Source: Harmothoe impar
Taxonomy: Eukaryota > Annelida > Polychaeta > Phyllodocida > Polynoidae
Assembly: GCA_947462335.1 (NCBI GenBank)
Contig: OX381716.1
Location: 4,956,438-5,020,437 of the forward strand
Direction of reading: 5' to 3'
DNA: 64,000 nucleotides
Every line of letters starts with the position of its first letter. Positions within the stretch are counted from its first letter, which is position 1. This document shows, one piece after another, positions 1-9,291 of this stretch. The position numbers were made by a program, and so were the translations under genes. Under the pieces are notes generated by a model. That model was not told the DNA's origin and searched no databases. It saw only the letters and a list, made by a program, of their open reading frames with translations.

Positions 1-2392
1 GCTGGGTCCGTGTGTAGGGTGCTGGGTATGTGTGTAGGGTGCTGGGTCCGTGTGTAGGGTGCTGGGTCTGCCTGTAGGGTGCTGGGTCCGTGTGTAGGGT
101 GCTGGGTCTGTGTGTAGGGTGCTGGGTCTGTGTGTAGGGTGCTGGGTCTGCCTGTAGGGTGCTGGGTCTGTGTGTAGGGTGCTGGGTCCGTGTGTAGGGT
201 GCTGGGTCCGTGTGTAGGGTGCTGGGTCTGTGTGTAGGGTGCTGGGTCTGTGTGTAGGGTGCTGGGTCCGTGTGTAGGGTGCTGGGTCCGTGTGTAGGGT
301 GCTGGGTCTGTGTGTAGGGTGCTGGGTCTGTGTGTAGGGTGCTGGGTCCATGTGTAGGGTGCTGGGTCCGTGTGTAGGGTGCTGGGTCCGCCTGTAGGGT
401 GCTGGGTCTGTGTGTAGGGTGCTGGGTCTGTGTGTAGGGTGCTGGGTCCGCCTGTAGGGTGTGCCTGTAGGGTGCTGGGTCAGTGTGTAGGGTGCTGGGT
501 CTGCCTGTAGGGTGCTGGGTCCGTGTGTAGGGTGCTGGGTCTGTGTGTAGGGTGCTGGGTCTGTGTGTAGGGTGCTGGGTCCGCCTGTAGGGTGTGCCTG
601 TAGGGTGCTGGGTCAGTGTGTAGGGTGCTGGGTCTGCCTGTAGGGTGCTGGGTCCGTGTGTAGGGTGCTGGGTCTGCCTGTAGGGTGCTGGGTCCGTGTG
701 TAGGGTGCTGGGTCCGTGTGTAGGGTGCTGGGTCCGTGTGTAGGGTGCTGGGTCTGTGTGTAGGGTGCTGGGTCTGTGTGTAGGGTGCTGGGTCTGCCTG
801 TAGGGTGCTGGGTCTGTGTGTAGGGTGCTGGGTCCGTGTGTAGGGTGCTGGGTCCGTGTGTAGGGTGCTGGGTCTGTGTGTAGGGTGCTGGGTCCGTGTG
901 TAGGGTGCTGGGTCTGCCTGTAGGGTGCTGGGTCAGTGTGTAGGGTGCTGGGTCCGTGTGTAGGGTGCTGGGTCCGTGTGTAGGGTGCTGGGTCTGCCTG
1001 TAGGGTGCTGGGTCCGTGTGTAGGGTGCTGGGTCTGCCTGTAGGGTGCTGGGTCCGCCTGTAGGGTGCTGGGTCCGTGTGTAGGGTGCTGGGTCTGTGTG
1101 TAGGGTGCTTGGTCTGCCTGTAGGGTGCTGGGTCTGTGTGTAGGGTGCTGGGTCCGCCTGTAGGGTGCTGGGTCCGTGTGTAGGGTGCTGGGTCTGTGTG
1201 TAGGGTGCTTGGTCTGCCTGTAGGGTGCTGGGTCTGTGTGTAGGGTGCTGGGTCCGCCTGTAGGGTGCTGGGTCTGCCTGTAGGGTGCTGGGTCCGTGTG
1301 TAGGGTGCTGGGTCTGTGTGTAGGGTGCTGGGTCTGCCTGTAGGGTGCTGGGTCTGTGTGTAGGGTGCTTGGTCTGCCTGTAGGGTGCTGGGTCTGTGTG
1401 TAGGGTGCTTGGTCCGCCTGTAGGGTGCTGGGTCTGTGTGTAGGGTGCTGGGTCCGTGTGTAGGGTGCTGGGTCCGCCTGTAGGGTGCTGGGTCTGTGTG
1501 TAGGGTGCTGGGTCTGTGTGTAGGGAGCTGGGTCTGCCTGTAGGGTGCTGGGTCCGTGTGTAGGGTGCTGGGTCCGTGTGTAGGGTGCTGGGTCTGCCTG
1601 TAGGGTGCTGGGTCTGCCTGTAGGGTGCTGGGTCTGTGTGTAGGGTGCTGGGTGTGCCTGTAGGGTGCTGGGTCTGTGTGTAGGGTGCTGGGTCTGCCTG
1701 TAGGGTGCTGGGTCTGTGTGTAGGGTGCTGGGTGTGCCTGTAGGGTGCTGGGTCCGTGTGTAGGGTGCTGGGTCTGCCTGTAGGGTGCTGGGTCCGTGTG
1801 TAGGGTGCTGGGTCCGCCTGTAGGGTGCTGGGTCTGTGTGTAGGGTGCTGGGTCCGTGTGTAGGGTGCTGGGTCCGTGTGTAGGGTGCTGGGTCTGTGTG
1901 TAGGGTGCTTGGTCTGCCTGTAGGGTGCTGGGTCTGTGTGTAGGGTGCTGGGTCCGTGTGTAGGGTGCTGGGTCTGCCTGTAGGGTGCTGGGTCTGTGTG
2001 TAGGGTGCTGGGTCAGTGTGTAGGGTGCTGGGTCCGTGTGTAGGGTGCTGGGTCCGCCTGTAGGGTGCTGGGTCCGTGTGTAGGGTGCTGGGTCCGCCTG
2101 TAGGGTGCTGGGTCCGTGTGTAGGGTGCTGGGTCCGTGTGTAGGGTGCTGGGTCCGCCTGTAGGGTGCTGGGTCTGCCTGTAGAGTGCTGGGTCCGTGTG
2201 TAGGGTGCTGGGTCCGTGTGTAGGGTGCTGGGTCCGTGTGTAGGGTGCTGGGTCCGTGTGTAGGGTGCTGGGTCCGAGTGTAGGGTGCTGGGTCCGTGTG
2301 TAGGGTGCTGGGTCTGTGTGTAGGGTGCTGGGTCTGCCTGTAGGGTGCTGGGTCTGTGTGTAGGGTGCTGGGTCTGTGTGTAGGGTGCTGGG
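1..2392. repeat. 20-bp satellite array (about 119 copies)
   Basis: Unit is GCTGGGTCYGYSTGTAGGGT, continuing from beyond the left edge. Variation is confined mainly to the YGYS positions (TCCGTGTG, TCTGTGTG, TCTGCCTG, TCCGCCTG). A shortened 12-bp unit occurs at about 461 and again at about 595; the same surrounding block is repeated 132 bp apart, so local segment duplication has occurred. Each unit holds one TAGGGT, but there is no run of TTAGGG, so it is not a telomere. No gene is present. Confidence 0.97.
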
Positions 2393-2461
2393 GAGGGCCG
2401 GGCGGGGGTTAACAGACTTAATAGGCTCTAATTGACCATGGCATGGAATACTAGTAGCTAT

Positions 2462-2510
2462 TTCTATAGCGGGTTCGAATCCTGGCCTGCACTACTTACG
2501 TTGTACACTA
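2462..2510 (+). repeat. Possible tRNA-derived SINE fragment (B-box-like)
   Basis: The stretch contains GGGTTCGAATCC, a match to the RNA polymerase III B box (GGTTCRANNCC). I see no convincing A box or acceptor-stem pairing, so I read it as a SINE relic and not a tRNA gene. A similar GGTTCGAATCC lies at about 21320. Confidence 0.3.
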
Positions 2511-2534
2511 ATTCATTTTACAAAGATCACTATT

Positions 2535-2667
2535 CAGGGGCGGATCCAGGGGGGGCAAGGGGCGCCCCCCTATTTTTCTTTACATTTTAATTTAGATGGT
2601 TCAACACCCCCAATGCTGTAGCTATTATGGCCCCCCCCCCTTTTCCAAAATCCTGGATCCGCCCCTG
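2535..2667. mobile_element. Short hAT-like MITE with CAGGGGCGGATCCAGG ends
   Basis: The two ends are perfect 16-bp inverted copies of CAGGGGCGGATCCAGG. The interior is short, A/T-rich with C/G runs, and non-coding. CTATT occurs directly on both sides (2530-2534 and 2668-2672). hAT elements normally make 8-bp duplications, so either the duplication has decayed or the 5-bp match is chance. The same termini bound the larger element at 40877-41995. Confidence 0.75.
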
Positions 2668-2725
2668 CTATTTTACCTCATTTACTGTCAGGCTATATAT
2701 AGGGGAAGGAGTATAAGCTAGAAAA

Positions 2726-2810
2726 CCTCCTTGGACCTGTAGTATTTGCTGTAAAACCTCCTCGGCTATGCCTTGAAGGTTTTCCAGCAAATACTACAGG
2801 TCCAAGGAGG
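2726..2810. repeat. Perfect 26-bp inverted repeat (hairpin)
   Basis: Arms 2726-2751 and 2785-2810 are exact reverse complements, with a 33-bp loop that itself contains AAAACCTCC/GGTTTT. This is a foldback relic; no gene. The flanking stretch 2811-3815 has only short spurious frames plus a half copy (about 2845-2870) of the palindromic MITE seen complete at 40741-40849. Confidence 0.8.
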
Positions 2811-3820
2811 GAGAATTTCCATCACAAAAACTCCTCCAGAGCTTTTATGTGGTTGCTAAAGGTCCCTATTACCATCAGGTTGTTTTCAGTAGGCTCTGGT
2901 TTTGGTTTCCAATATTTTGGTCATAAACCATAGCCCTTTGAAACGTTAGATAAAGTTAAATAACGTTGTGAATGTAAATGTTTTAAGGTTAACCATGTAA
3001 TAATAGTAATTTTAGATAAAACGTAAAATAACGTTACACATTGAAATATTTCAGAACATTAAAAAACGGCTATTGTTCACTGGGATTGTTTGCTTCCAAT
3101 GTCTGCTGGACATCTGAGTCCGTGGCCTATCTGTCAAGGACGCTAGCTCTGTAGGTAGAAGGTTGATACGGTCCGATAACTTTAATCCGCCATGCCAACT
3201 TTCTGGCTGAAATTGGTCGGATGGTGAATGTGGCAGTTTATAGAGTGAAATTTGTATGGTATGCTATCGAAACAACCCCATTTTTGACCTGGCAGTAGGT
3301 GAGACTGGCATACTATTGGATGGCGGTTTATAGAGATCTCTCTGTAGTTCAATCCCCACCCACACCAGCAGATGGCAACGATTTTTGAACTGGGGCATAA
3401 TCCCATAATCTATGTACCTTGATATAGGGATTAGAGAGATTATATTCACAAAATCATTAACAATTTTCGTCCACTCTAATCACATTAAAAACATACAACT
3501 GCGGCTGAATATATGCAGGTATATGTCCAATATATACACAGTTGCTATTGGATATTCTACTCACCAAATCACCAAGGAAGAAAAACGGAAAAAAACACGG
3601 AAATTACTGTTTAAATAACGTTGCACATTTGAAAGTTATGTTATAACTTTAATATACGTTAATTGACTTTTTTTTCAAACGTTTTCTGCACCTCAAAGAA
3701 ACGTTATTTTAACGTTATGTAACCTATTTTTGTTTACTGGGAGAGCATTACTGCCTAAAGGTTACAGTAAGTGGTCTGTTTGCCCACCACACCACTAATA
3801 TATTAGAAGCAAACAGGTTT

Positions 3821-4024
3821 GAGTGCACAGTTAAATGGCCTGGACACCAATCTGAGTGCACAGTTAAATGGCCTGGACACCAGTCTGGGTGCACAGTTAA
3901 ATGGCCTGGACACCAATCTGAGTGCAGAGCTAAATGGCCTGGACACCAATCTGAGTGCACAGTTAAATGGCCTGGACACCAATCTGAGTGCACAGTTAAA
4001 TGGCCTGGACACCAATCTGAGTGC
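3821..4024. repeat. 33-bp tandem repeat (about 6 copies)
   Basis: Unit starts GAGTGCACAGTTAAATGGCC and continues TGGACACCAATCT. Because 33 is a multiple of 3 and the unit lacks stops, open frames run through it on both strands; these are not credible genes. It abuts the left part of the 41-bp minisatellite. Confidence 0.95.
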
Positions 4025-4059
4025 AACCCGCATGTTGCTGCGCACCACGTCCTGAACTA

Positions 4060-4742
4060 CCCCTGCACCCCCATGTCTCTGTACACCAATACCACACTAC
4101 CCCCTGCACCCCCATGTCTCTGTACACCAATACCACACTACCCCCTGCACCCCCATGTCTCTGTACACCAATACCACACTACCCCCTGCACCCCCCATGT
4201 CTCTGTACACAAATACCACACTACCCCCTGCACCCCCCATGTCTCTGTACACAAATACCACACTACCCCTGCACCCCCATGTCTCTGTACACCAATACCA
4301 CACTACCCCCTGCACCCCCATGTCTCTGTACACCAATACCACACTACCCCCTGCACCCCCCATGTCTCTGTACACAAATACCACACTACCCCCTGCACCC
4401 CCATGTCTCTGTACACCAATACCACCATACCACACTACCCCCTGCACCCCCCTGTCTCTGTACACCAATACCACACTACCCCCTGCACCCCCCTTGTCTC
4501 TGTACACCAATACCACACTACCCCCTGCACCCCCCATGTCTCTGTACACCAATACCACACTACCCCCTGCACCCCCCATACCACCATACCACACTACCCC
4601 CTGCACCCCCCCCCATGTTTCTGTACACCAATACCACACTACCCCCTGCACCCCCCATGTCTCTGTACACCAATACCACACTACCCCCTGCACCCCCCAT
4701 GTCTCTGTACACCAATACCACACTACCCCCTGCACCCCCATG
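4060..4742. repeat. 41/42-bp minisatellite, left portion
   Basis: Unit reads CCATGTCTCTGTACACCAAT then ACCACACTACCCCCTGCACCC, with length variation in the C run and some shortened units (ACCACCATACCACACTA). The same array resumes at 14277 after the virus-like element, so the element inserted into it. Open frames across it on both strands reflect the absence of stops in the unit. Confidence 0.96.
4737..4742. repeat. Target-site duplication CCCATG, left copy
   Basis: CCCATG directly precedes the left TIR (AGTAGTATAG) and is repeated at 14277-14282 directly after the right TIR. Removing the element and one copy restores a normal minisatellite junction (CACCCCCATGTCTCTG). Every repeat unit contains CCCATG, but the restored junction makes a 6-bp duplication the simplest reading. 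Confidence 0.75.
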
Positions 4743-5158
4743 AGTAGTATAGTATGTATCGGAACGGGACTATAGTTAAGTACTGTTTATTACTCAATCG
4801 ACATGCAGCCAATCAGAGGCCTCCATTTGGTCACGTGACCGGAAGTGACCTACTTAGGGGATTAGTGGTGACGTCACGTGACCTAGTTAGCCAATCAGAG
4901 GCCTCCATTGGGTCACGTGACCGGAAGTGACCTACTTAGGGGATTAGCGGTGCATTCTGGGTAACCCTGCAGCCAATCAGAGGCCTCCATTGGGTGACCG
5001 GAAGTGACCTACTTAGGGGATGGTGCATTCTGGGTAACCTACTGACCTACTTAGGGGACCGGAAGTGACGTCACATGACCTAATGGCCAACCGGAAGTGA
5101 CCTCATTGAGGATCACGTGACCGGAAGTGACCTGATTGATCACGTGACCGGAAGAAGA
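4743..5158 (+). repeat. Left terminal inverted repeat
   Basis: The first roughly 330 bp match the reverse complement of the right end with only scattered changes. Internally the TIR is modular: blocks made of CCAATCAGAGGCCTCCATT, GTCACGTGACCGGAAGTGAC and CTACTTAGGGGATTAG are repeated, and near the inner end the two TIRs differ by shuffling of the modules, so the right copy is about 40 bp longer. The TIR runs into a (GAA)n tract at 5153-5204 that is only four repeats long in the right TIR. Confidence 0.93.
4805..5150. promoter_or_regulatory. TIR enhancer-like cluster (CCAAT, ETS, E-box, CRE sites)
   Basis: Repeated motifs match well-known animal factor sites: CCAATCAG (NF-Y type CCAAT box), ACCGGAAGTGA (ETS/GABP type), the palindrome GTCACGTGAC (USF/Myc-type E-box) and TGACGTCA (CREB/ATF). 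Each occurs several times, and the mirrored set lies in the right TIR at about 13830-14215. Function is inferred from motif identity and density: enhancer/promoter and possibly origin-associated control, as in linear DNA virus termini. Confidence 0.6.
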
Positions 5159-5175
5159 AGAAGAAGAAGAAGAAG

Positions 5176-5204
<29 letters not shown>
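5153..5204 (+). repeat. (GAA)n microsatellite
   Basis: About 17 uninterrupted GAA triplets at the inner edge of the left TIR. The right TIR has only four CTT triplets at the mirrored place (13819-13832), so this tract expanded after or independently of TIR formation. Confidence 0.95.
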
Positions 5205-5206
<2 letters not shown>

Positions 5207-5825
5207 GACGTCACGCGACTTAATGAAGAGATGAGCGTCTTTAAGGGGTCACGGGCTTTAAAATGTGATATCTTTTTTTTTGGAGGAGGAGGCGAGTCTC
5301 TTATTTTTTTTCGGTAAACTAATAAAAAACACTACGATATAAGTTTTTTTTTCATTTTTTTTCATTTTTTATTGTTTTACGAGCGACTGGAAGTGACTTA
5401 TTGAACTAGGTAGAAGCGTTCTTTAGAGTGTATAAGGGGGGGAGGGGAGGGGAGGGGGGGAGGGGGGTTTCTTTAAGATGCATGGGGAGGGGGGCGCTTT
5501 TAGGATGCATGGGGCGGGTGGTGGGGGGGAGGGGGGGGAGGGGGGAGGGGGGCACTCTAGGGGGGTGGGGGAGCACTCTAAGGGGCGTTTGTCTCTTTTA
5601 AGAAAAAAAGAAAAGAAAAAGATTTCAATCGAGAGACACGCTTCTTCCTCTCGAGAGGAAGAAGCGTGTCTCTTCGTTTTTTTTTTGTTTATCACGTGCT
5701 GCGATGAGGCGATCAGCTGCGACTGGAGGAAGTGACACTTTAAGAGATCGCGCGTCTTAATTGTTATGATATTTTTTTTTTTTACTTACTAATAAAGAAG
5801 ACGTATGAAAATAAAACACAACAAT
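5205..5825. other. Non-coding left interior of the element
   Basis: The stretch contains T-runs, G-rich tracts (5438-5585, runs of G4 to G9) and a hairpin whose arms are ACGCTTCTTCCTCTCGAG and its complement (5638-5669). I find no credible gene. It lies downstream of the leftward death-domain gene, so it is its 3' flank; TTTATT (AATAAA on the minus strand) at about 5366 is a possible poly(A) signal. Confidence 0.6.
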
Positions 5826-6575
5826 TCACATGTCCGTCGTTCTCGTTGTTTCTTGCTTGATAAAGTCAAGTAATATCGCGATGCCGAGGCCAAACTTTCC
5901 CATGTCCTCAGTCAACACTCGAAGGAGTTCAAAAGGCGTACCGCCGGCGCCGTCAGCTTCATCTTGCCACATTTTCAACACTCGGAAGGCCCACTCAGCG
6001 GGACTTCCTCCGTATTCGCATTCTTCAGCGATCTTATCTAACCTCTCAGGCGACAATTTTAAATGGTCCCCCACCTCTTTCCACCTGCTACCCAGACGTC
6101 TGCCGAGGGTGCCCAAGTGCTTATGCATCGCGCGCGAGTCGGGGTTTTCGAAATCCAACCCCTGTCTGTGGAGAAGGGCCATCCACTGAGCCAACAGTTC
6201 CATGCGTCTTATGCGGGTGAAGACGCGACCGAGCTCGCCCCATCTATGACGATGCGGGGTTTCACCCCACCACACTCGGAACATCGCCGTACACAGCTCC
6301 TCCGGTGTCTTGACACTGCGCTCTACTAGAGCATCCATACGGGCGGCGCTGACTTTTAAGCTACTGCCCAACTCTCTCCAACAGCCGCTCAACTCTTTAC
6401 CTAGTTGACGAAGCAAGGCGTCGCTATAGGCTAACCGCCGCTGTCCTACCTGTCGGGTCTCCCCATCATCGGTCTGCTGCCTCGCGCCGCGTCTCACGTC
6501 GTCAAGCCGCATTAACTTTTTTTCAGGCGCACCGGGCGGTGAAGGCGAGCTTGAAAGTGGAATAGCTTGAGCCAT
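5826..6575 (-). CDS. Tandem death-domain-like protein
   Basis: A 249-residue protein with no signal peptide or membrane segment, so probably cytoplasmic. After a Pro/Ser and basic N-terminus, two helical units have the death-domain pattern (LG-x3-W-x2-hG-x2-L-x-hS): about residues 54-133, with W66 and LKVS, and about 152-238, with W165 and LKLS followed by a W-containing helix (KMWQDE). Known: death domains mediate homotypic assembly in apoptosis and innate-immune signalling. Inferred: the element uses it to interfere with host cell death or NF-kB-type signalling. The ATG has G at -3 and G at +4. It is transcribed away from the PC4-like gene through a shared upstream region, with TATAAAAAG about 145 bp upstream. 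Alternatives are another death-fold member (CARD/DED); the family call rests on pattern reading only. Confidence 0.72.
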   Translation of the reverse strand: MAQAIPLSSSPSPPGAPEKKLMRLDDVRRGARQQTDDGETRQVGQRRLAYSDALLRQLGKELSGCWRELGSSLKVSAARMDALVERSVKTPEELCTAMFRVWWGETPHRHRWGELGRVFTRIRRMELLAQWMALLHRQGLDFENPDSRAMHKHLGTLGRRLGSRWKEVGDHLKLSPERLDKIAEECEYGGSPAEWAFRVLKMWQDEADGAGGTPFELLRVLTEDMGKFGLGIAILLDFIKQETTRTTDM

Positions 6576-6594
6576 CTCGTCTCGTCTTGGCGGC

Positions 6595-6601
6595 GGCGGC
6601 A

Positions 6602-6632
<31 letters not shown>

Positions 6633-6660
6633 CGGTGGTGGTGGTGGCGGTGGTGGTGGT
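6595..6660 (-). repeat. Triplet tract in the 5' leader of the death-domain gene
   Basis: Imperfect GGC/GGT triplets run between the minus-strand TATA box and the ATG. They give spurious poly-Ala and poly-His frames, and in RNA they would be a C-rich CCG/CCA leader. Confidence 0.85.
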
Positions 6661-6715
6661 AGTAGCCGTTACTGGGGTCAGAGGTGATATGTTTTTTTTC
6701 CAACAGAAATGAGAG

Positions 6716-6724
6716 CTTTTTATA
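6716..6724 (-). promoter_or_regulatory. TATA box of the death-domain gene
   Basis: On the minus strand this reads TATAAAAAG, a strong TATA match, 141 bases upstream of the ATG at 6575. It would give a leader of roughly 110 bases. Confidence 0.6.
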
Positions 6725-6775
6725 CAGAGGGAGTTTAATCCCATTTCCAACAGCGCTCCAGCTGTCTAGCACCCT

Positions 6776-7614
6776 GTCCGCATGACGCTTTTTCAGCCGC
6801 TCCGCTCCTTAAGAGCTTAGATGACGAGGGGGTGTGGCATCGCTATCCGTGGAGACCAGCTGAAAACGGTGTTTTTTCCTCACTCATAGCCTTAATACCT
6901 CCTACCCCCTACCCGAGGACGTCTCCCTCCCTCTGACATTCATTGTAACAAACGTCAGAGGTCAGGTGAAAATCGGATTTTTTTTCATGCACAGCCTTAG
7001 GCAGCTGTCACCCCTCCCTATTGAACTAGCCGGCCGCCCGCCCGCCTGGCCGGCCCGGTCTACTCACCACGGCAGGAGGTGGCGATTTTTGTCTTACACT
7101 TAAGTCGCTCACCACATGCACACGCCTCTACTCACAGACAGACACGTTCGTCTTAGGGGGGTCCTGCTTCACGCCACACGCCTCCTGTAGTTTTTTTTTG
7201 TATACACACTGTAAGCTCATCACCGTTACCGTTAATCCTTTATACAGCTAACGCGCGCTGAATGGCTGAACAGGGTGGTAAGCGGCTTAGCTCACCACAG
7301 TGGATCCCTCAAAAAGGGATCCAGCTGAAAACGTCATACCTTATGTCTTTGTGAATGGCCGCCGCCGGTCAGTCGACGGCAGGCAGCAACCGCTTAACCC
7401 TTTATACAGCTAATGCGCGTTGAATTGCTGAACAGGGTGGTAAGCGGCTTAGCTCATCATCACAGTCGATCTCTCAAAAGAGGGGGGGGGAAAGGGATCC
7501 AGCTGAAAACGTCATGCCTTATGTCTTTTTGTTTCTCTTTGTGAATGGCCGCCGGCCAGCCGGCGGCAGCTGAACAGGGTCGGTAAGTAGCTTAGCTCTA
7601 GAAGCGAGAAGGCG
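6776..7614. promoter_or_regulatory. Divergent intergenic control region with direct repeats
   Basis: No gene. Two tandem direct repeats, 7231-7393 and 7394-7600, share CTTTATACAGCTAA, GCTGAACAGGGTGGTAAGCG, GCTTAGCTCA, GGGATCCAGCTGAAAACGTC and GTGAATGGCCGCCG. Weaker copies of the CAGCTGAAAACG...TTTTTT module are at about 6857 and 6964. Placed between two divergent genes, it is a good candidate for a bidirectional promoter/enhancer; an internal replication role is possible but not shown. Confidence 0.6.
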
Positions 7615-7621
7615 TATATAA
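7615..7621 (+). promoter_or_regulatory. TATA box of the PC4-like gene
   Basis: GCGTATATAAGGGG is a textbook TATA element 62 bp upstream of the ATG at 7683, giving a predicted start site near 7645-7650 and a short leader. Confidence 0.75.
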
Positions 7622-7682
7622 GGGGCTTGGAAACCTCCATTCACTCACTCATTCTTTTTTGCTGCTCTCTACAGTCACCACC

Positions 7683-9269
7683 ATGAGCAAAAGACAACAG
7701 CTAGCGGCGTTCAAGAACAAGAAGACTACGCGGAACAGCGTTCGTTTAGCGTCAGTGCCTGCTCTTGCTACTGAACATGAGACTACCGCCGCAGCCGGTT
7801 GGTCTTATCACCCTCCTGCTGTAGCGAGCGCTCGCGGCAGTAGTAGTAGTAGTAGTAGTAGCAGTAGCACTAGTAGTAGCAGTAGTAGTAGTAGTGGTAG
7901 TAGTACTAGTAGTACTACTGGTAGCAGTCGTCGTGCTAGTGACGTTGTTACACTCGCGACGGTACACGTTGCTGCTAAGCGCGCTGCCGCTGCTACCGCC
8001 GTCCCGCCTGCCGCTGCTGCTGCTGCTGCTGCTGCTGCTGCGCCTGCTACTGCTGCGCTTGCTACGGCTGCGCCTGCTGAGGCTGCTGCTGCGCCTGCTA
8101 CTGTTGCGTCTGCTGCGGCTGCGCCTGCTGCGGCTGCTTCTGCTGCACTTGCTGCTACTGCTACTACTACTGACGACAACGCTCCTGGCACAGCGCAGTA
8201 CTGGCAACCGGGTTTTTACCTCCCCACTACTGTTGATGACTTTGATGACCTGCCGCACGTTGCACAGCCCCTCTCCTCCACCACTACATCGACGGACGCC
8301 CTCGACGCCGCTCGCGCTGAGAGTTACAGCTATTCGGACACTCAGCCCCTGAACCGAGAAGAAGAGGAGGAGGAGGAGCAGCAACAGGGTGAGACAGAGA
8401 ACGACGCTGACGACGAGGCGTACGAAGAACCCGAAGGGCAAGGGGTGAGCGGTACGTTTTTCGGCTTCCCTCTTCGACCTTTCGACCTCACTTCCTCCAC
8501 TGCTAGCGCCCCCCCGTCCGGTCCGTGGCGACTGCCCTCACCGCCACCTTACGAGGGCGGCGGCGGCGCTTCATCTTCTACCGCTACACACAGCACGGAC
8601 GGCGTGTGGCTGCGCTGTTCCAACAACGAGACCTCCGATACCACCAGCGCTGACGCTGCTCCTGCTATCGGTTCTGCTGCTGATTCAGCTCACGCTGATG
8701 GTGTTACTCATCCTGCGGGTGTGAAACGTTCTAAGGTGAGTTCCAGAACAACAAGGCCCACTAAGAAGAGAAAAATACAAGAAAAAGAAGGAGATGGACG
8801 AGAAGAAGCAGAGAAAACACTCGGGTTAGAGTTCTGCTTAGACGGAGCTTTGACGCTGGAGATCTGGGAGGACGTGGCTAGACTGTCTAGGAGGCCGCGC
8901 TACACAAAAGACGGCCAGGTGAAAGAGGCGTCTCTGACCAGAAGCAAGCGAGTGCACTTCACGGCCGACGCGCTGCGCGAGCTCATAGCACGCATCGCCG
9001 ATATCCGCGCAGTGGTGCGCATACGCGACACAGCGGCCGCGCAAGGAAAACCTAATCACACCCCCTGGTTCGCAGTGCTGGATGAGGCGGGCGAAGTGTA
9101 CGCAGCTGTGAGCTACTACAGCGGTAAGAACCTCGTCCACGTGCGCAAGTACGAAGGTCCTGACAAAAAACCCACACAGCAGGGGGTGACGCTGTCCGCC
9201 AGAGCGCTCAAAGAGTTGGATGACAAAACAGAGATCATTCTGAAATATCTCGGCATAGATTCGGAATGA
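7683..9269 (+). CDS. Low-complexity protein with C-terminal PC4-like ssDNA-binding folds
   Basis: A 528-residue protein. I start it at 7683 because this is the first ATG after the TATA box and has a perfect CACCATGA context; the open frame upstream has only a TTG. Order: basic N-terminus; Ser-rich tract about 51-85; Ala-rich tract about 97-163; Glu-rich tract near 225-232; nuclear-localisation-type PTKKRKIQ near 360; then a folded C-terminus. The last 55 residues (SGKNLVHVRKYEG, then GVTLSARALKEL and a terminal helix) fit the PC4/p15 pattern of beta strands with HVRxY, a G-V-T-L turn and a helix; a weaker similar unit lies at about 380-443. Known: PC4-like proteins bind single-stranded DNA. 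Inferred: ssDNA-binding partner of the PolB encoded just downstream. The Ser and Ala tracts are repeat-expanded and probably disordered. Confidence 0.75.
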   Translation: MSKRQQLAAFKNKKTTRNSVRLASVPALATEHETTAAAGWSYHPPAVASARGSSSSSSSSSSTSSSSSSSSGSSTSSTTGSSRRASDVVTLATVHVAAKRAAAATAVPPAAAAAAAAAAAPATAALATAAPAEAAAAPATVASAAAAPAAAASAALAATATTTDDNAPGTAQYWQPGFYLPTTVDDFDDLPHVAQPLSSTTTSTDALDAARAESYSYSDTQPLNREEEEEEEQQQGETENDADDEAYEEPEGQGVSGTFFGFPLRPFDLTSSTASAPPSGPWRLPSPPPYEGGGGASSSTATHSTDGVWLRCSNNETSDTTSADAAPAIGSAADSAHADGVTHPAGVKRSKVSSRTTRPTKKRKIQEKEGDGREEAEKTLGLEFCLDGALTLEIWEDVARLSRRPRYTKDGQVKEASLTRSKRVHFTADALRELIARIADIRAVVRIRDTAAAQGKPNHTPWFAVLDEAGEVYAAVSYYSGKNLVHVRKYEGPDKKPTQQGVTLSARALKELDDKTEIILKYLGIDSE

Positions 9270-9291
9270 GAGACGCTCAACGCTCACGCGC

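Noticed and set aside
4021..4775. Open frames over the 41-bp minisatellite (also 14207-15192)
   Set aside because: Equivalent frames in three phases and on both strands; array units vary in length, so no frame is conserved.
6512..6772. His/Arg- or Ala-rich frames in the death-domain gene leader
   Set aside because: They are translations of the GGC/GGT triplet tract.
7659..7682. Upstream start of the PC4-like gene at 7659
   Set aside because: The codon there is TTG. The first ATG, at 7683, has an ideal CACCATGA context and suitable distance from the TATA box.
7752..8441. Minus-strand and alternate-frame frames opposite the PC4-like gene
   Set aside because: They mirror the Ser/Ala triplet tracts and have no domain.
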